Source: JBLNBN01 sp050260015 (GTDB lineage Bacteria; Bacteroidota; Ignavibacteria; Kapaibacteriales; UBA2268). From it: a stretch of 49,100 nucleotides of DNA. Position numbers and translations under genes: made by a program. The notes beneath the pieces were generated by a model that was given only the letters and a program-made list of their open reading frames with translations, ran no database searches and was not told the DNA's origin. The number at the start of each line of letters is the position of its first letter. Within the stretch, counting starts at the first letter, position 1. Below are positions 16,831-28,763 of the stretch, one piece after another. The stretch lies in the NCBI GenBank assembly GCA_050260015.1, contig JBLNBN010000044.1:1-49100 (forward strand). The letters run 5' to 3'.

Positions 16831-16850
16831 TCAATGATAAATGTTAAATG
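16831..16850 (-). repeat. Right copy of the 20-bp inverted repeat
   Basis: TCAATGATAAATGTTAAATG, the exact reverse complement of 14931-14950. Read on the minus strand it has the same heptamer phasing (CATTTAA, CATTTAT, CATTGAT). It directly abuts the terminator at 16851. Confidence 0.8.
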
Positions 16851-16883
16851 AAAAAGGCGGCTTCCCGAGGAAAACCGCCTTTT
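16851..16883 (-). terminator. Rho-independent terminator after the nifJ / DHOD-like pair
   Basis: On the minus strand AAAAGGCGG and CCGCCTTTTT form the stem across a 14-nt loop, ending in a T-run. It lies about 20 nt past the stop codon of the dihydroorotate dehydrogenase-like gene. Confidence 0.85.
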
Positions 16884-16902
16884 CATTGTTCCAACACGGA
16901 GG

Positions 16903-17904
16903 TTAAAGTATAGGCATTTTAAATCTTGTCAGGGCTTTCATGTACTGCGCGCGCTCGAAGGCGGTCGGGTCGATTACCTTCGCCTGGCTCATCGAGCCCT
17001 TCATCTGCTCGACGGAATCATATTCGCGCTCGAGCATCCACTGTTTAATTTCATTCTCGATATTTTTTATGTGCTTGATGCCGTTCTTGTAAAGCGTCGA
17101 GCAGAGCATAGTCGCGTCGGCGCCGACCATCAGTTGCTTTATTGCGTCCTCGCCGGAGTGTATGCCGCTCGTGGCGGCAAGGTTGGCGTTGATCTTGCCC
17201 TTTAGTATGGCTATCCAACGCATAGGGGTTCTCATCGAGGCGTTAGTCGACAGGCTAACCTTCGGCTCGACCTCCAGCTTGTCCAGGTCGATATCGGGTT
17301 GGTAGAAGCGGTTGAAGAGCACGAGCGCGTCCGCGCCCGCGTCGTCGAATCGCTTCGCGGCGTAGGCCATATTAGTGAAATAGGGGCTGAGCTTTAGCGC
17401 CACGGGAACGCTTACGACTCCCTTAACGGATTTAAGTATATCGAGGTATTTATCCTCGGTTTGCTCGGAGGAGACTTCGGTTGAAGTCGGAATGCTGTAG
17501 ATATTGAGCTCTATGGCGTCTGCTCCCGCCTGCTGCATTTTGGCGGCGTAGGCGGTCCAATTCCCGGCGGTCGCCCCGTTTAGCGACGCTATGACGGGGA
17601 TGGAAACGGAGCTTTTAACGCGTTGGATGTGCTCCAGGTATTCCTCCGGGCCAGCGCGGTACTCGAACGGCTCGGGGAAATACGAAAGGGCCTCGGCGAA
17701 GCTCTCCTTCGTCATTTCGGTGGTCTGGATCAGGTCGACCGCTTCGGCGCGGATCTGTTCCTCGAATAATGAATAGAGGACAACAGCCGAAGCGCCGTTG
17801 TCCTCCATCATTTTTACGTTATCTAAATCCTGCGAGAGCGAGCACGCAGAGACTACCAGCGGGCTGGCAAGCTTAAAGCCTAGATATTCTGTGTTTAAAT
17901 TCAT
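16903..17904 (-). CDS. Dihydroorotate dehydrogenase-like flavoprotein
   Basis: A 333-residue TIM-barrel protein of the dihydroorotate dehydrogenase / PreA family that should bind FMN. Recognisable parts are LASPLVVSACSLSQD (13-27, in place of the family's N-PxxxASG), IPVIASLNGATAGNW, DAIELNIYSIP, VALKLSPYFTN, ALVLFNRFYQPDID and ATSGIHSGEDAIKQLMVGADATMLCS, the phosphate-binding end. It is not a typical PyrD: the segments that bind dihydroorotate are poorly kept and no pyrimidine gene is nearby. It lies 75 nt downstream of nifJ on the same strand, before a shared terminator. A role linked to pyruvate:ferredoxin metabolism is inferred from this pairing only. Confidence 0.85.
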   Translation of the reverse strand: MNLNTEYLGFKLASPLVVSACSLSQDLDNVKMMEDNGASAVVLYSLFEEQIRAEAVDLIQTTEMTKESFAEALSYFPEPFEYRAGPEEYLEHIQRVKSSVSIPVIASLNGATAGNWTAYAAKMQQAGADAIELNIYSIPTSTEVSSEQTEDKYLDILKSVKGVVSVPVALKLSPYFTNMAYAAKRFDDAGADALVLFNRFYQPDIDLDKLEVEPKVSLSTNASMRTPMRWIAILKGKINANLAATSGIHSGEDAIKQLMVGADATMLCSTLYKNGIKHIKNIENEIKQWMLEREYDSVEQMKGSMSQAKVIDPTAFERAQYMKALTRFKMPIL

Positions 17905-17979
17905 TTTTCTCTCCTTTGTTTATGAAATAAATCGTACGAGAGAAAAATTTATTATAATTTTCTTTAGAAAAATTATAAA

Positions 17980-21564
<3,585 letters not shown>

Positions 21565-21728
21565 TTCAACCTTCTACTTTATATTTGCAAATGTGCGTTT
21601 TCCTGAGTTCTACTCGCAGTAATATGCGTTTACATTATTGAAAACATGCTAATTTATGAAAGAATTACGTTTTTTGCTAACATTCTCTAAATTAATTTAT
21701 TGTCAATGTTTAACCTTGCCAAAGTCCT

Positions 21729-22955
21729 ATGAAGCTGCACCTTAGAATCGCGTTTCGCTATATTTTCGCTAAGCGCACGTTTAATTTTATTTCTTTTATA
21801 ACGGCTCTTTCCATCGTCGGGATAACGGTCGGGGTAGCGGCGTTAATCGCCGTTATGTCGATTTTTAAGGGATTCCAGGAAATAACGCGCAATCAATTGA
21901 TCGGTTTCGATCCGCACCTGCAGATACTGCCGGCGCGGGGAGTGCGCTTGAGCGATTATGAATCGATTTTGAAGAAAGCCGCCGCCGATCCGGAAGTGGA
22001 AATCGCCGCGCCGGTCGTGTCGGGGCGGATCGTTTCGACTCGCAGGAACAGCTTCCGCGCGCTCGAGCTGACGGGGCTTCCCCGCGAAGCTGCGCCGGCA
22101 TACCTCGAGGCAATTTACCCGCAAGTAGTCACCGGCGCGAAGAGCTTTACTAAGGACAATGAAATTCTAATCGGCGCGCTGCTCGCCGATAAGCTCCTTG
22201 CGCTGCCGAACGACACTCTGCTCTTCCTCTCGCCGAAATCAATCGAGGCGGCGCTCGTGCAGCTTGCGCCTCTTCCAGCCTCGAGCGCGCGCGTTTCCGG
22301 CATCTTCCAAACCAATGTGCGGGAGTTCGACGAGGGCGAAGCTTTCAGCCCAATTGAATTCGCGCGCTCCGCTTTGAGGATTCCCCAGGGCGAAATAACT
22401 GCTATCAATATCAGGATAAAGGACATAAACGATCTCGAAAGCGTGCAGTCGCGCATCGCCTCCATTCTCCCTGCCAATATGCAGGTAAAGAGCTGGAAGG
22501 ACCTCAACGCGGACCTCTACCGCGTGATGCAGTTCGAGCGCATGGCCGCCTTCTCAATCCTAAGCCTTATAATTATTATCGCCGTGTTTAACCTGCTGGC
22601 TTCGCTCGCCATGACGGTGACGGAAAAGCGGCGCGACATCGGGCTTCTTCGCGCGCTCGGGGCGGATCCGCGCCTGATCTCGAGGACTTTCTTAAGCGAG
22701 GGATTGATAATAGGCTCGGCGGGAACTCTCTTCGGCGCGCTGCTCGGGGTCGGCGCCAGCCTCGGGCAAATCCATTACAAGTGGTTCAAGATAGATACCT
22801 CGCGCTACATAATCGACGCGATACCTGTCTCGCTCTCGGCGCAGGACGTTATGATAGTTTGCGCGGTGTCGCTCGCGCTCTCTTTCCTCGCGACAATTTA
22901 CCCGTCAAGAAAAGCGGCGAAGACGCAGGTTATTGAAGCGATGAGAAGCGAGTAA
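21729..22955 (+). CDS. ABC transporter permease of the LolC/LolE (lipoprotein-releasing) type
   Basis: This 408-residue inner-membrane protein has the FtsX/MacB-type permease layout: one helix near the N-terminus (about 25-48), a large periplasmic domain (about 50-270), and three helices at the C-terminus (about 275-400). FNFISFITALSIVGITVGVAALI, VTEKRRDIGLLRALGADPR and YPSRKAAKTQVIEAMRSE are typical of LolC/LolE. It probably extracts lipoproteins and hands them to a LolA such as that at 10.4 kb. No ATPase (LolD) is next to it; Bacteroidota often have a single permease species. The same strand continues with cysE after 75 nt, which is probably only partly co-regulated. Confidence 0.88.
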   Translation: MKLHLRIAFRYIFAKRTFNFISFITALSIVGITVGVAALIAVMSIFKGFQEITRNQLIGFDPHLQILPARGVRLSDYESILKKAAADPEVEIAAPVVSGRIVSTRRNSFRALELTGLPREAAPAYLEAIYPQVVTGAKSFTKDNEILIGALLADKLLALPNDTLLFLSPKSIEAALVQLAPLPASSARVSGIFQTNVREFDEGEAFSPIEFARSALRIPQGEITAINIRIKDINDLESVQSRIASILPANMQVKSWKDLNADLYRVMQFERMAAFSILSLIIIIAVFNLLASLAMTVTEKRRDIGLLRALGADPRLISRTFLSEGLIIGSAGTLFGALLGVGASLGQIHYKWFKIDTSRYIIDAIPVSLSAQDVMIVCAVSLALSFLATIYPSRKAAKTQVIEAMRSE

Positions 22956-23030
22956 AATCTCTAATAACAATTCCGCCCAGTAATTTCCGTTATATCTTTA
23001 TTATGAATTATTTTTAAGCGGCGCAGCGCG

Positions 23031-23876
23031 ATGGGCGGTAACTTAACGGATGACTTTGCTTTGGAGCTTTTCGAGGAGAGGCGCCGGCCCGGCGAATTTT
23101 TACCTACAAAGCGCGACGCGGAGACGTTCGTGCAGCGCGCGCTCGCAATCCTCTTCCCGCACTTTTCATCAAAGATTTACATCAGCCGCGAGGAGATCCG
23201 CGCCGAGCTCGCCTTGCTCGGGGCGGAGCTCGAACGCGCGCTCGAGCCCGTTTGCTCCGCCGGCGAAACGCTTGCCCGCGACGTCGCCGGCGCGTTTATC
23301 GGGAAGCTGCCTGGGCTATATAGGTCCATTAAGCTCGACGCGGAAGCCATCGACGAGGGCGACCCCGCCAGCGAGAGCGTCGACGAAGTTGTGCTTGCCT
23401 ACCCGGGATTTTACGCGATTGCCGTCTACCGCATGGCGCATGAATTTTATTTAAATAAAATCCCATTATTCCCACGATTGCTAAGCGAATTTGCGCACAG
23501 AACGACAGGTATTGACATCCATCCCGGCGCGGAAATCGGCTCGCGTTTCTTCATCGACCACGGCACGGGCGTAGTCGTCGGCGAAACGTGCGAAATAGGC
23601 GACAACGTAAAGATATACCAGGGAGTTACGCTCGGAGCGTTAAGCGTCGAGAAGAAGCTCTACAAAAAAAAGCGGCATCCTACCATAGAGGATAACGTTA
23701 TAATATACTCCGGCGCGACCATACTCGGCGGCGACACCGTGATTGGCAAGGACAGCGTGATCGGCGGCAACGTGTGGCTGACGGAGAGCGTCGCCCCCGG
23801 TTCGATTGTCTACAACAAGAGCGAAATACGGATAAGACGGCGCGACGCGACGCGGGAAATTGATTTTGTCATTTAA
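23031..23876 (+). CDS. cysE: Serine O-acetyltransferase
   Basis: CysE makes O-acetylserine from serine and acetyl-CoA, the first step of cysteine synthesis. The 281-residue protein has an N-terminal helical domain and a C-terminal left-handed beta helix starting near 160 (TGIDIHPGAEIGSRFFIDHGTGVVVGE, with hexapeptide repeats through about 260). His137 in YRMAHEF and His177 in DHGTG correspond to the catalytic histidines of the family. The C-terminus is GSIVYNKSEIRIRRRD and beyond, which differs from the E. coli inhibitory tail. cysK follows 31 nt later, so the two steps are encoded together. Confidence 0.94.
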   Translation: MGGNLTDDFALELFEERRRPGEFLPTKRDAETFVQRALAILFPHFSSKIYISREEIRAELALLGAELERALEPVCSAGETLARDVAGAFIGKLPGLYRSIKLDAEAIDEGDPASESVDEVVLAYPGFYAIAVYRMAHEFYLNKIPLFPRLLSEFAHRTTGIDIHPGAEIGSRFFIDHGTGVVVGETCEIGDNVKIYQGVTLGALSVEKKLYKKKRHPTIEDNVIIYSGATILGGDTVIGKDSVIGGNVWLTESVAPGSIVYNKSEIRIRRRDATREIDFVI

Positions 23877-23907
23877 TTTATTAGCTAAATAGTATAAAGA
23901 GGAAACA

Positions 23908-24819
23908 ATGAAATACGAAAATATGCTGGGTACGATCGGCAACACGCCGCACGTAAGAATAAACCGCCTCTTCGGCGCCGAGCGCGAGGTCTGGATAAAG
24001 CTCGAGCGCGCCAACCCCGGCGCGAGCGTGAAGGACCGCATCGCGCTTTCGATGATCGAAACGGCCGAACGCGACGGATTGATAAACAAGGACAGCGTTA
24101 TTATAGAACCCACGAGCGGCAATACGGGCATTGGTCTTGGGCTTGTTTGCGCCGTGAAGGGCTATAAGCTAATACTTGTAATGCCGGAATCGATGTCGCT
24201 GGAGCGAAGAAAAATCATGGCTGCGTATGGAGCTACTTTCGAGCTCACCCCGCGGGAGAAGGGCATGAAGGGCGCTATAGAACGCGCGCGCGAATTAGTG
24301 GAAACGACTCCCGGCGGCTGGATGCCGATGCAATTCGACAATCCCGCGAACGTGGCCATACACCGCGAAACTACGGCTAAAGAGATACTTGAGGACTTCC
24401 GCCAGGGATTGGATTACATAATTACAGGCGTCGGGACGGGCGGGCACATAACGGCCTGCGCGCAGGTCCTCAAGGCGGAGTTCCCCAATCTTAAAGTTTT
24501 TGCGGTCGAACCCGAGCTCTCCCCCGTGCTAAGCGGCGGCGCGCCCGGTCCTCACCCGTTGCAGGGGCTCGGCGCCGGATTTATCCCATCGATAATGGAT
24601 ATGAGCGCGATCGACGGCGTTATTACCGTCGGCAAGGAGGAATCCTACGAGTACGCCCAAAGGGCCGCCCGCGAGGAGGGGATATTCGTCGGGATTTCCA
24701 GCGGTTCGGCGTTGGCGGCGGTCGCGAAAAAACTGCCCGAGATAGAGAAAAACGCCCGCGTACTAACGTTCTGCTACGATACGGGCGAAAGATATTTATC
24801 CGTAGAGGGCTTATTTTAA
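23908..24819 (+). CDS. cysK: Cysteine synthase (O-acetylserine sulfhydrylase)
   Basis: CysK is the PLP enzyme that converts O-acetylserine and sulfide into cysteine. The 303 residues show the Schiff-base lysine in GASVKDRIA (Lys42), the substrate loop PTSGNTGIG (69-77), the PLP phosphate loop GVGTGGH, and SSGSA for the pyridine nitrogen. The GAGFIPSIMD segment is typical of the CysK group. GAGGA lies upstream of the start. It is downstream of cysE, its metabolic partner. It converges on smpB with only two bases between the stop codons and no terminator between them. Confidence 0.96.
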   Translation: MKYENMLGTIGNTPHVRINRLFGAEREVWIKLERANPGASVKDRIALSMIETAERDGLINKDSVIIEPTSGNTGIGLGLVCAVKGYKLILVMPESMSLERRKIMAAYGATFELTPREKGMKGAIERARELVETTPGGWMPMQFDNPANVAIHRETTAKEILEDFRQGLDYIITGVGTGGHITACAQVLKAEFPNLKVFAVEPELSPVLSGGAPGPHPLQGLGAGFIPSIMDMSAIDGVITVGKEESYEYAQRAAREEGIFVGISSGSALAAVAKKLPEIEKNARVLTFCYDTGERYLSVEGLF

Positions 24820-24821
24820 GC

Positions 24822-25304
24822 TTATACGCGGAACTTTCGGCGAACGTCCCGCTCGACGTCCCGCTCCTTTATCGATTCGCGCTTATCGTACTTGCGTTTG
24901 GCGCGGGCGAGCCCGAGCTCGACCTTTACGAGGTGGCCGGAGAAGTAGAGCGAGAGAGGGATAAGCGTAACGCCCTTTTCAGTAACTTGATTATAGAGCT
25001 TGCGCGCTTCCGTGGCGTTAATCAGCAGGGCGCGTTCGCGCTTCGGCTTGTGGTTCTCGCGGTTGCCGTGGTCATATTCTTCTATATGAAGGTTGTGGAC
25101 GAAGAGCCTGCGATCGTTCTTCCCTACGAAGGAGGCGTAGCTGTCCTGCATGGAGCACTTGCCTGCGCGGAGCGATTTTACTTCCGTTCCCTGCAGGGCG
25201 ATGCCCGCCTCCAGCGTCGAAACTATTTCATAGTCGTGCCGCGCGCGGCGGTTGCTCGCTATTGGGCGGACTTTCCTTTCCTGTTCTGCCGTTAAACTTT
25301 TCAT
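24822..25304 (-). CDS. smpB: SsrA-binding protein SmpB
   Basis: SmpB binds tmRNA and brings it to stalled ribosomes for trans-translation. The 160-residue protein has ASNRRARHDYEI, LEAGIALQGTEVKSLRAGKCSMQDSYASF, and the basic tail GLARAKRKYDKRESIKERD that binds the ribosome. I chose the ATG at 25304 because it gives the family's usual N-terminus; a GTG at 25325 is in frame and would add seven residues. The tmRNA gene itself is not in the window. Confidence 0.95.
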   Translation of the reverse strand: MKSLTAEQERKVRPIASNRRARHDYEIVSTLEAGIALQGTEVKSLRAGKCSMQDSYASFVGKNDRRLFVHNLHIEEYDHGNRENHKPKRERALLINATEARKLYNQVTEKGVTLIPLSLYFSGHLVKVELGLARAKRKYDKRESIKERDVERDVRRKFRV

Positions 25305-25410
25305 CAGGTAAACTGCGATTAACACGCCTTTTTATTTTGAAGCGCCAAAACATTTTCTAGCTTATTCGAAATTGCTTATTTTTGTCTTTATTAAATTATT
25401 AAAAATCAAG

Positions 25411-26295
25411 ATGAAAGCATTGCATACGACAAATTTCGACAAGCTTAAGCTATTACGCCGCGGGAAGGTTCGCGACGTATACGCTACGAGCGGCGACGCG
25501 ATACTTATCGTAGCCTCCGATAGAATCTCCGCATTCGACGTTATTATGGACGAACCCGTGCCCGGCAAAGGGATTATTCTTTCGCAAATCTCGCGGTTCT
25601 GGTTTGAAAAGACCCGTTCTATAATCAACAATCACTTCATTACTTCCGACGTAGCCGCCTACCCCGCGGAATGCCGGCAGTACGCGGAGGATCTCGAAGG
25701 TCGTTCAATGCTCGTCCGCCGCGCGGAAACTCTCCCGATCGAATTCGTCGTGCGAGGCTTCGTCGCCGGCTCCGGCTGGAAGGAATATCAACGCGCGGGA
25801 ACCATCTGCGGGATACCTCTTCCCGAAGGACTCCAACAATACGGGAAATTGCCCGAACCTATCTTTACGCCATCGACGAAAGCGGAAGAGGGGCACGACA
25901 TGAACATCGGCTACGAAGAATACGAAAAAACTTTAGGAAAGGACATCGCCTCGCGTTTGCGGGACGTAGCTGTCGAACTATATAAATTCGGAGCGACCTA
26001 CCTCGCTGAACGCGGAATAATACTCGCCGACACCAAATTTGAATTTGGTAGGCTGCCCGACGGGGAAATCATACTGATCGACGAGGCGTTAACGCCGGAC
26101 AGCTCGCGCTTCTGGTTAGCCGAAACATACGCTCCGGGACGCCCGCAGGAAAATTTCGATAAGCAGGCTTTAAGGGATTATTTGGAATCGGTCGGCTGGT
26201 CCAAGCTTCCGCCGCCGCCGCCCCTCCCCCAAAGCGTTATCGATCTCACTTTAGATAAATATAAAGAAGCATACTCTAAGATATGTCAAAAATAA
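25411..26295 (+). CDS. purC: SAICAR synthase
   Basis: PurC couples CAIR and aspartate with ATP to form SAICAR in purine synthesis. The 294-residue length fits the longer bacterial/eukaryote-like form. Motifs: LRRGKVRDVYAT (ATP-binding start), IVASDRISAFDVIMDEPVPGKG, IEFVVRGFVAGSGWKEY, LADTKFEFG and LIDEALTPDSSRFW. I take the ATG at 25411, since residues before it are not conserved family sequence. TATTTTTG at 25377-25384 may be its -7 box. The last 13 bases overlap the start of rodA. Confidence 0.95.
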   Translation: MKALHTTNFDKLKLLRRGKVRDVYATSGDAILIVASDRISAFDVIMDEPVPGKGIILSQISRFWFEKTRSIINNHFITSDVAAYPAECRQYAEDLEGRSMLVRRAETLPIEFVVRGFVAGSGWKEYQRAGTICGIPLPEGLQQYGKLPEPIFTPSTKAEEGHDMNIGYEEYEKTLGKDIASRLRDVAVELYKFGATYLAERGIILADTKFEFGRLPDGEIILIDEALTPDSSRFWLAETYAPGRPQENFDKQALRDYLESVGWSKLPPPPPLPQSVIDLTLDKYKEAYSKICQK

Positions 26296-27551
26296 ATTTC
26301 TCGGAAAGCCTCTTCTCGCTCGGCGGGGTGGAGAAAGAGTTTTTCGATTGGAACACGTTTATTCTAACCGTCGTGCTCAGCGCGGCGGGACTCGTTTCGA
26401 TTTATAGCGCGACCTACGAATCGAACATGAGCTCTTTTTTCTATAAGCAAATAGTCGCTACCGCGCTCGGGTTCGGCGGCATGCTCGCCGTCACGTTTCT
26501 GCCCGAGCGGGTATTGCGTTGGGGTTCCTTCTTCGTTTACGCGGCAAGCATTATACTTTTGGTGCTCGTGCTGATAATCGGGGAAAAGGTATACGGAACG
26601 CAGGGGTGGATTAACTTCGGAGGATTTACCCTTCAGCCCGCCGAAGTCTCTAAGGTAGGCGTTTTAATGCTGTTAGCGCAGTACCTCTCCAGGAAGGGAG
26701 TGGACGTGCGCACGCTTCGGGACCTTGCCGTTTGCGCGGCGATTGTCGGCGTCCCGGCGCTTCTCATTATTAGTCAACCCGACCATGGCTCGGCGTCCGT
26801 GCTGGGCGCGATGACGCTTGGCGTTATATTTTGGGCCGGGTTCGAATCGCTTATCCTTCTCTTTATTATCGCCTTGCCTATAGTGGTAATCCTTTCGCTT
26901 AAAGGGTTTTGGGCGTTTTTAATTGGATGGGCGGCCATATCCTTCGTCGTCGTTCTTATGAAGAAGAGAATTACCTGGACGGTCGGCGTCATTGCTATCC
27001 TTTTTGCGATAGGCTTCGGCAGCCAGATGATCTACGAAAATTTAAATATGATGGAGCACCAGCGCGCGCGCATCGAGACGTTTATCAATCCCGGCGCGAA
27101 TCCGCGCGGCGCGGGCTACAACGTTATTCAGTCGCTGATGGCCGTGGGCTCGGGCGGGTTTTCCGGCAAGGGCTACCTGCAGGGCACGCAAACGCAGCTC
27201 CGATACATACCAATGCAATGGACCGACTTTATCTTCTCCGTGCCGACGGAAGAATTTGGCTTCCTTGGCGGCGTTATCGTCATATTATTGGTTTTCGGCT
27301 TGATTATGCGCTCGGTCAAGATAGCCTCGCTCGTCGAAAGCAGGTTCTCAAGCCTGGTCTCCATCGGCGTAGGCTCTATTTTTCTTTACCACGCGCTGAT
27401 TAACATCGGGATGGCTATCGGGATCATGCCCGTTATGGGCATCCCGCTGCCGCTAATGAGCTACGGCGGCACGTCTATGGTGGTGAACTTAACTATGATC
27501 GGGCTTTTGCTTAACGGCTACAGGAATTACCTGCGAAAACGTCTGGTATAA
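26283..27551 (+). CDS. rodA: Rod-shape peptidoglycan glycosyltransferase RodA (SEDS family)
   Basis: RodA polymerises lipid II into glycan strands for side-wall growth, working with a class B PBP. The 422-residue protein has about ten membrane helices. Family marks are SIYSATYESN near the first helix, QPAEVSKVGVLMLLAQYLSRK, the extracellular GYNVIQSLMAVGSGGFSGKG, and GIPLPLMSYGGTSMVVNLTMIGLLLN at the C-terminal end. PTEEFGFLGG is also typical. FtsW is less likely because of the overall match to RodA, but the split is not absolute. It overlaps purC by 13 bases. No mreBCD or PBP2 gene is in the window. Confidence 0.92.
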   Translation: MSKINFSESLFSLGGVEKEFFDWNTFILTVVLSAAGLVSIYSATYESNMSSFFYKQIVATALGFGGMLAVTFLPERVLRWGSFFVYAASIILLVLVLIIGEKVYGTQGWINFGGFTLQPAEVSKVGVLMLLAQYLSRKGVDVRTLRDLAVCAAIVGVPALLIISQPDHGSASVLGAMTLGVIFWAGFESLILLFIIALPIVVILSLKGFWAFLIGWAAISFVVVLMKKRITWTVGVIAILFAIGFGSQMIYENLNMMEHQRARIETFINPGANPRGAGYNVIQSLMAVGSGGFSGKGYLQGTQTQLRYIPMQWTDFIFSVPTEEFGFLGGVIVILLVFGLIMRSVKIASLVESRFSSLVSIGVGSIFLYHALINIGMAIGIMPVMGIPLPLMSYGGTSMVVNLTMIGLLLNGYRNYLRKRLV

Positions 27552-27569
27552 TTTATCGAGGACAGCAAG

Positions 27570-28562
27570 TTGAGAATAATCGTAAGTTGCGGCGACCCCA
27601 ACGGGATCGGGCTTGAAGTTTTCTTTAAAGCGCTCGAACGCTACGAAGATGGCGAGGAATTAGCGCTCGTGGTCTCTCGGAAAGCCCTTGAAAGCTATGC
27701 CATGCAAATGAAGGCGCCCGTCGAGATCGGTAAGGATTGGGCGCAGGTATCCGGTAAAACGATTGAATTGATTCCGACCGCCTCGGAATGCGAAGTAAAT
27801 TTCGGTTCGATAGGCCGCGACTCCGGCGCCGTAGCGGCGGAAGCCGTGGAAATAGCCGTTGCAGAAACGCTCGCGGGGAAAGCGCAGGCCATCGCGACTA
27901 TGCCTATTTCCAAGGAAGCCGTCTATGCCGCCGGATGGAAGTTCCCAGGCCATACGGAAATGCTCGCCGCCCGTTGCAAGGTCGATAATCCGTTAATGAT
28001 CTTATTCGCCGGGAGTTTGCGCGTGGCTCTCGTCACGGCGCATACCCCTCTTCGCTGCGTGCCTTTCGAAGTGACGAAGCGCGCCGTAATCGATAAGGCG
28101 GAAGCCTTCGCGTTATCGTTAAAGCGAGATTTCGGCGCGGAACTGCCGAAAATTGCGGTTCTCTCCCTCAATCCTCACGCGGGCGAAGGCGGCGCAATAG
28201 GGGGCGAGGAGCGCGAGACGATTGCCCCGGCTATCGAAAAATTAAAGCAGCGGGGAATTGACGCGCGAGGGCCTATCCCCTCCGACGGATTTTTTGCGTT
28301 CGGCGATTGGAAAAATTATGACGGCGTCCTGGCGATGTACCACGACCAGGGGTTGATCCCGCTAAAACTTTTGGCCGGCGGAGCGGGGGTCAACTTCACT
28401 GCAAACCTGCCGATCGTAAGAACTTCCCCCGACCACGGAACGGCCTTCGCGATTGCGGGCAAGGGAGCGGCCGGCCCGGAATCGGCCCTGGACGCGCTTT
28501 CCTACGCAAAAATTATTTTTGAGAACAGAAAAAAGTATGATAATGGTTTGCGTCGTATCTGA
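27570..28562 (+). CDS. pdxA: 4-hydroxythreonine-4-phosphate dehydrogenase
   Basis: PdxA oxidises 4-phosphohydroxy-L-threonine in the DXP-dependent pathway to pyridoxal phosphate. The 330 residues carry the three metal ligands, His158 (TAHTPL), His203 (NPHAGEGG) and His258 (MYHDQG), and substrate-binding PGHTEML (126-132). The start is a TTG at 27570 with GAGG eight bases upstream; MRIIVSCGDPNGIG is the expected N-terminus (S-GDPxGIG). It is 18 nt after rodA and probably cotranscribed. A tRNA promoter sits within and just after its 3' end. Confidence 0.95.
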   Translation: MRIIVSCGDPNGIGLEVFFKALERYEDGEELALVVSRKALESYAMQMKAPVEIGKDWAQVSGKTIELIPTASECEVNFGSIGRDSGAVAAEAVEIAVAETLAGKAQAIATMPISKEAVYAAGWKFPGHTEMLAARCKVDNPLMILFAGSLRVALVTAHTPLRCVPFEVTKRAVIDKAEAFALSLKRDFGAELPKIAVLSLNPHAGEGGAIGGEERETIAPAIEKLKQRGIDARGPIPSDGFFAFGDWKNYDGVLAMYHDQGLIPLKLLAGGAGVNFTANLPIVRTSPDHGTAFAIAGKGAAGPESALDALSYAKIIFENRKKYDNGLRRI

Positions 28563-28578
28563 ATTTTCCGTATTTTTG
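28547..28578 (+). promoter_or_regulatory. Bacteroidota-type promoter of tRNA-Gln
   Basis: TTTG (28547-28550), 20-nt spacer and TATTTTTG (28571-28578). The -33 box lies inside the end of pdxA. Both boxes match the consensus, so the tRNA can be transcribed independently of pdxA. Confidence 0.65.
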
Positions 28579-28632
28579 AATCACAATTGAGGACGCAACG
28601 TCCAAAACTTGTAAAAAGAAAAAATGAAATAC

Positions 28633-28705
28633 TGCCCTGTGGTGTAACTGGCAACACGTCTGACTCTGGATCAGAAGAGTTCAGGTTCGAGCCCTGACGG
28701 GGCAG
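28633..28705 (+). tRNA. tRNA-Gln (anticodon CTG)
   Basis: A complete cloverleaf: acceptor stem 28633-28639 with 28698-28704 (7 bp with one G-U), anticodon stem 28659-28663 with 28671-28675, anticodon CTG at 28666-28668, and T arm 28681-28685 with 28693-28697 around TTCGAGC. Discriminator base G at 28705. The 3' CCA is not encoded. CTG reads CAG codons, so it is a glutamine tRNA. A terminator follows 6 nt later. Confidence 0.95.
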
Positions 28706-28711
28706 CAAAGG

Positions 28712-28746
28712 AAAAAGCCTTGAATGAGAATTCAAGGCTTTTTTTA
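28712..28746 (+). terminator. Rho-independent terminator after tRNA-Gln
   Basis: A long AAAAAGCCTTGAA stem (28712-28724) pairs with 28731-28743 and runs into Ts. The A-run on the left also makes it usable from the minus strand for the T9SS cargo gene that ends at 28764. Confidence 0.9.
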
Positions 28747-28763
28747 TAATCTTATATCTTAAT

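Larger units (their letters stand above)
16374..16850. other. Repeat-rich intergenic region right of the PD-(D/E)XK gene
   Basis: No gene is seen. After an AT-rich promoter-like stretch come a CTCCGCC/GGCGGAG hairpin (16500-16523), a perfect 18-bp palindrome (16634-16651), an AATC-periodic tract ending in GTTCAGACAATATGGATT (16700-16745), a TTCGAAATGACAGG word (16758-16771) and the right copy of the 20-bp inverted repeat (16831-16850). Confidence 0.6.

Noticed and set aside
14931..16850. Classical insertion sequence
   Set aside because: Inverted repeats are present, but there is no transposase, no DDE/HUH motif in the enclosed protein and no target-site duplication. Reported only as a possible element.
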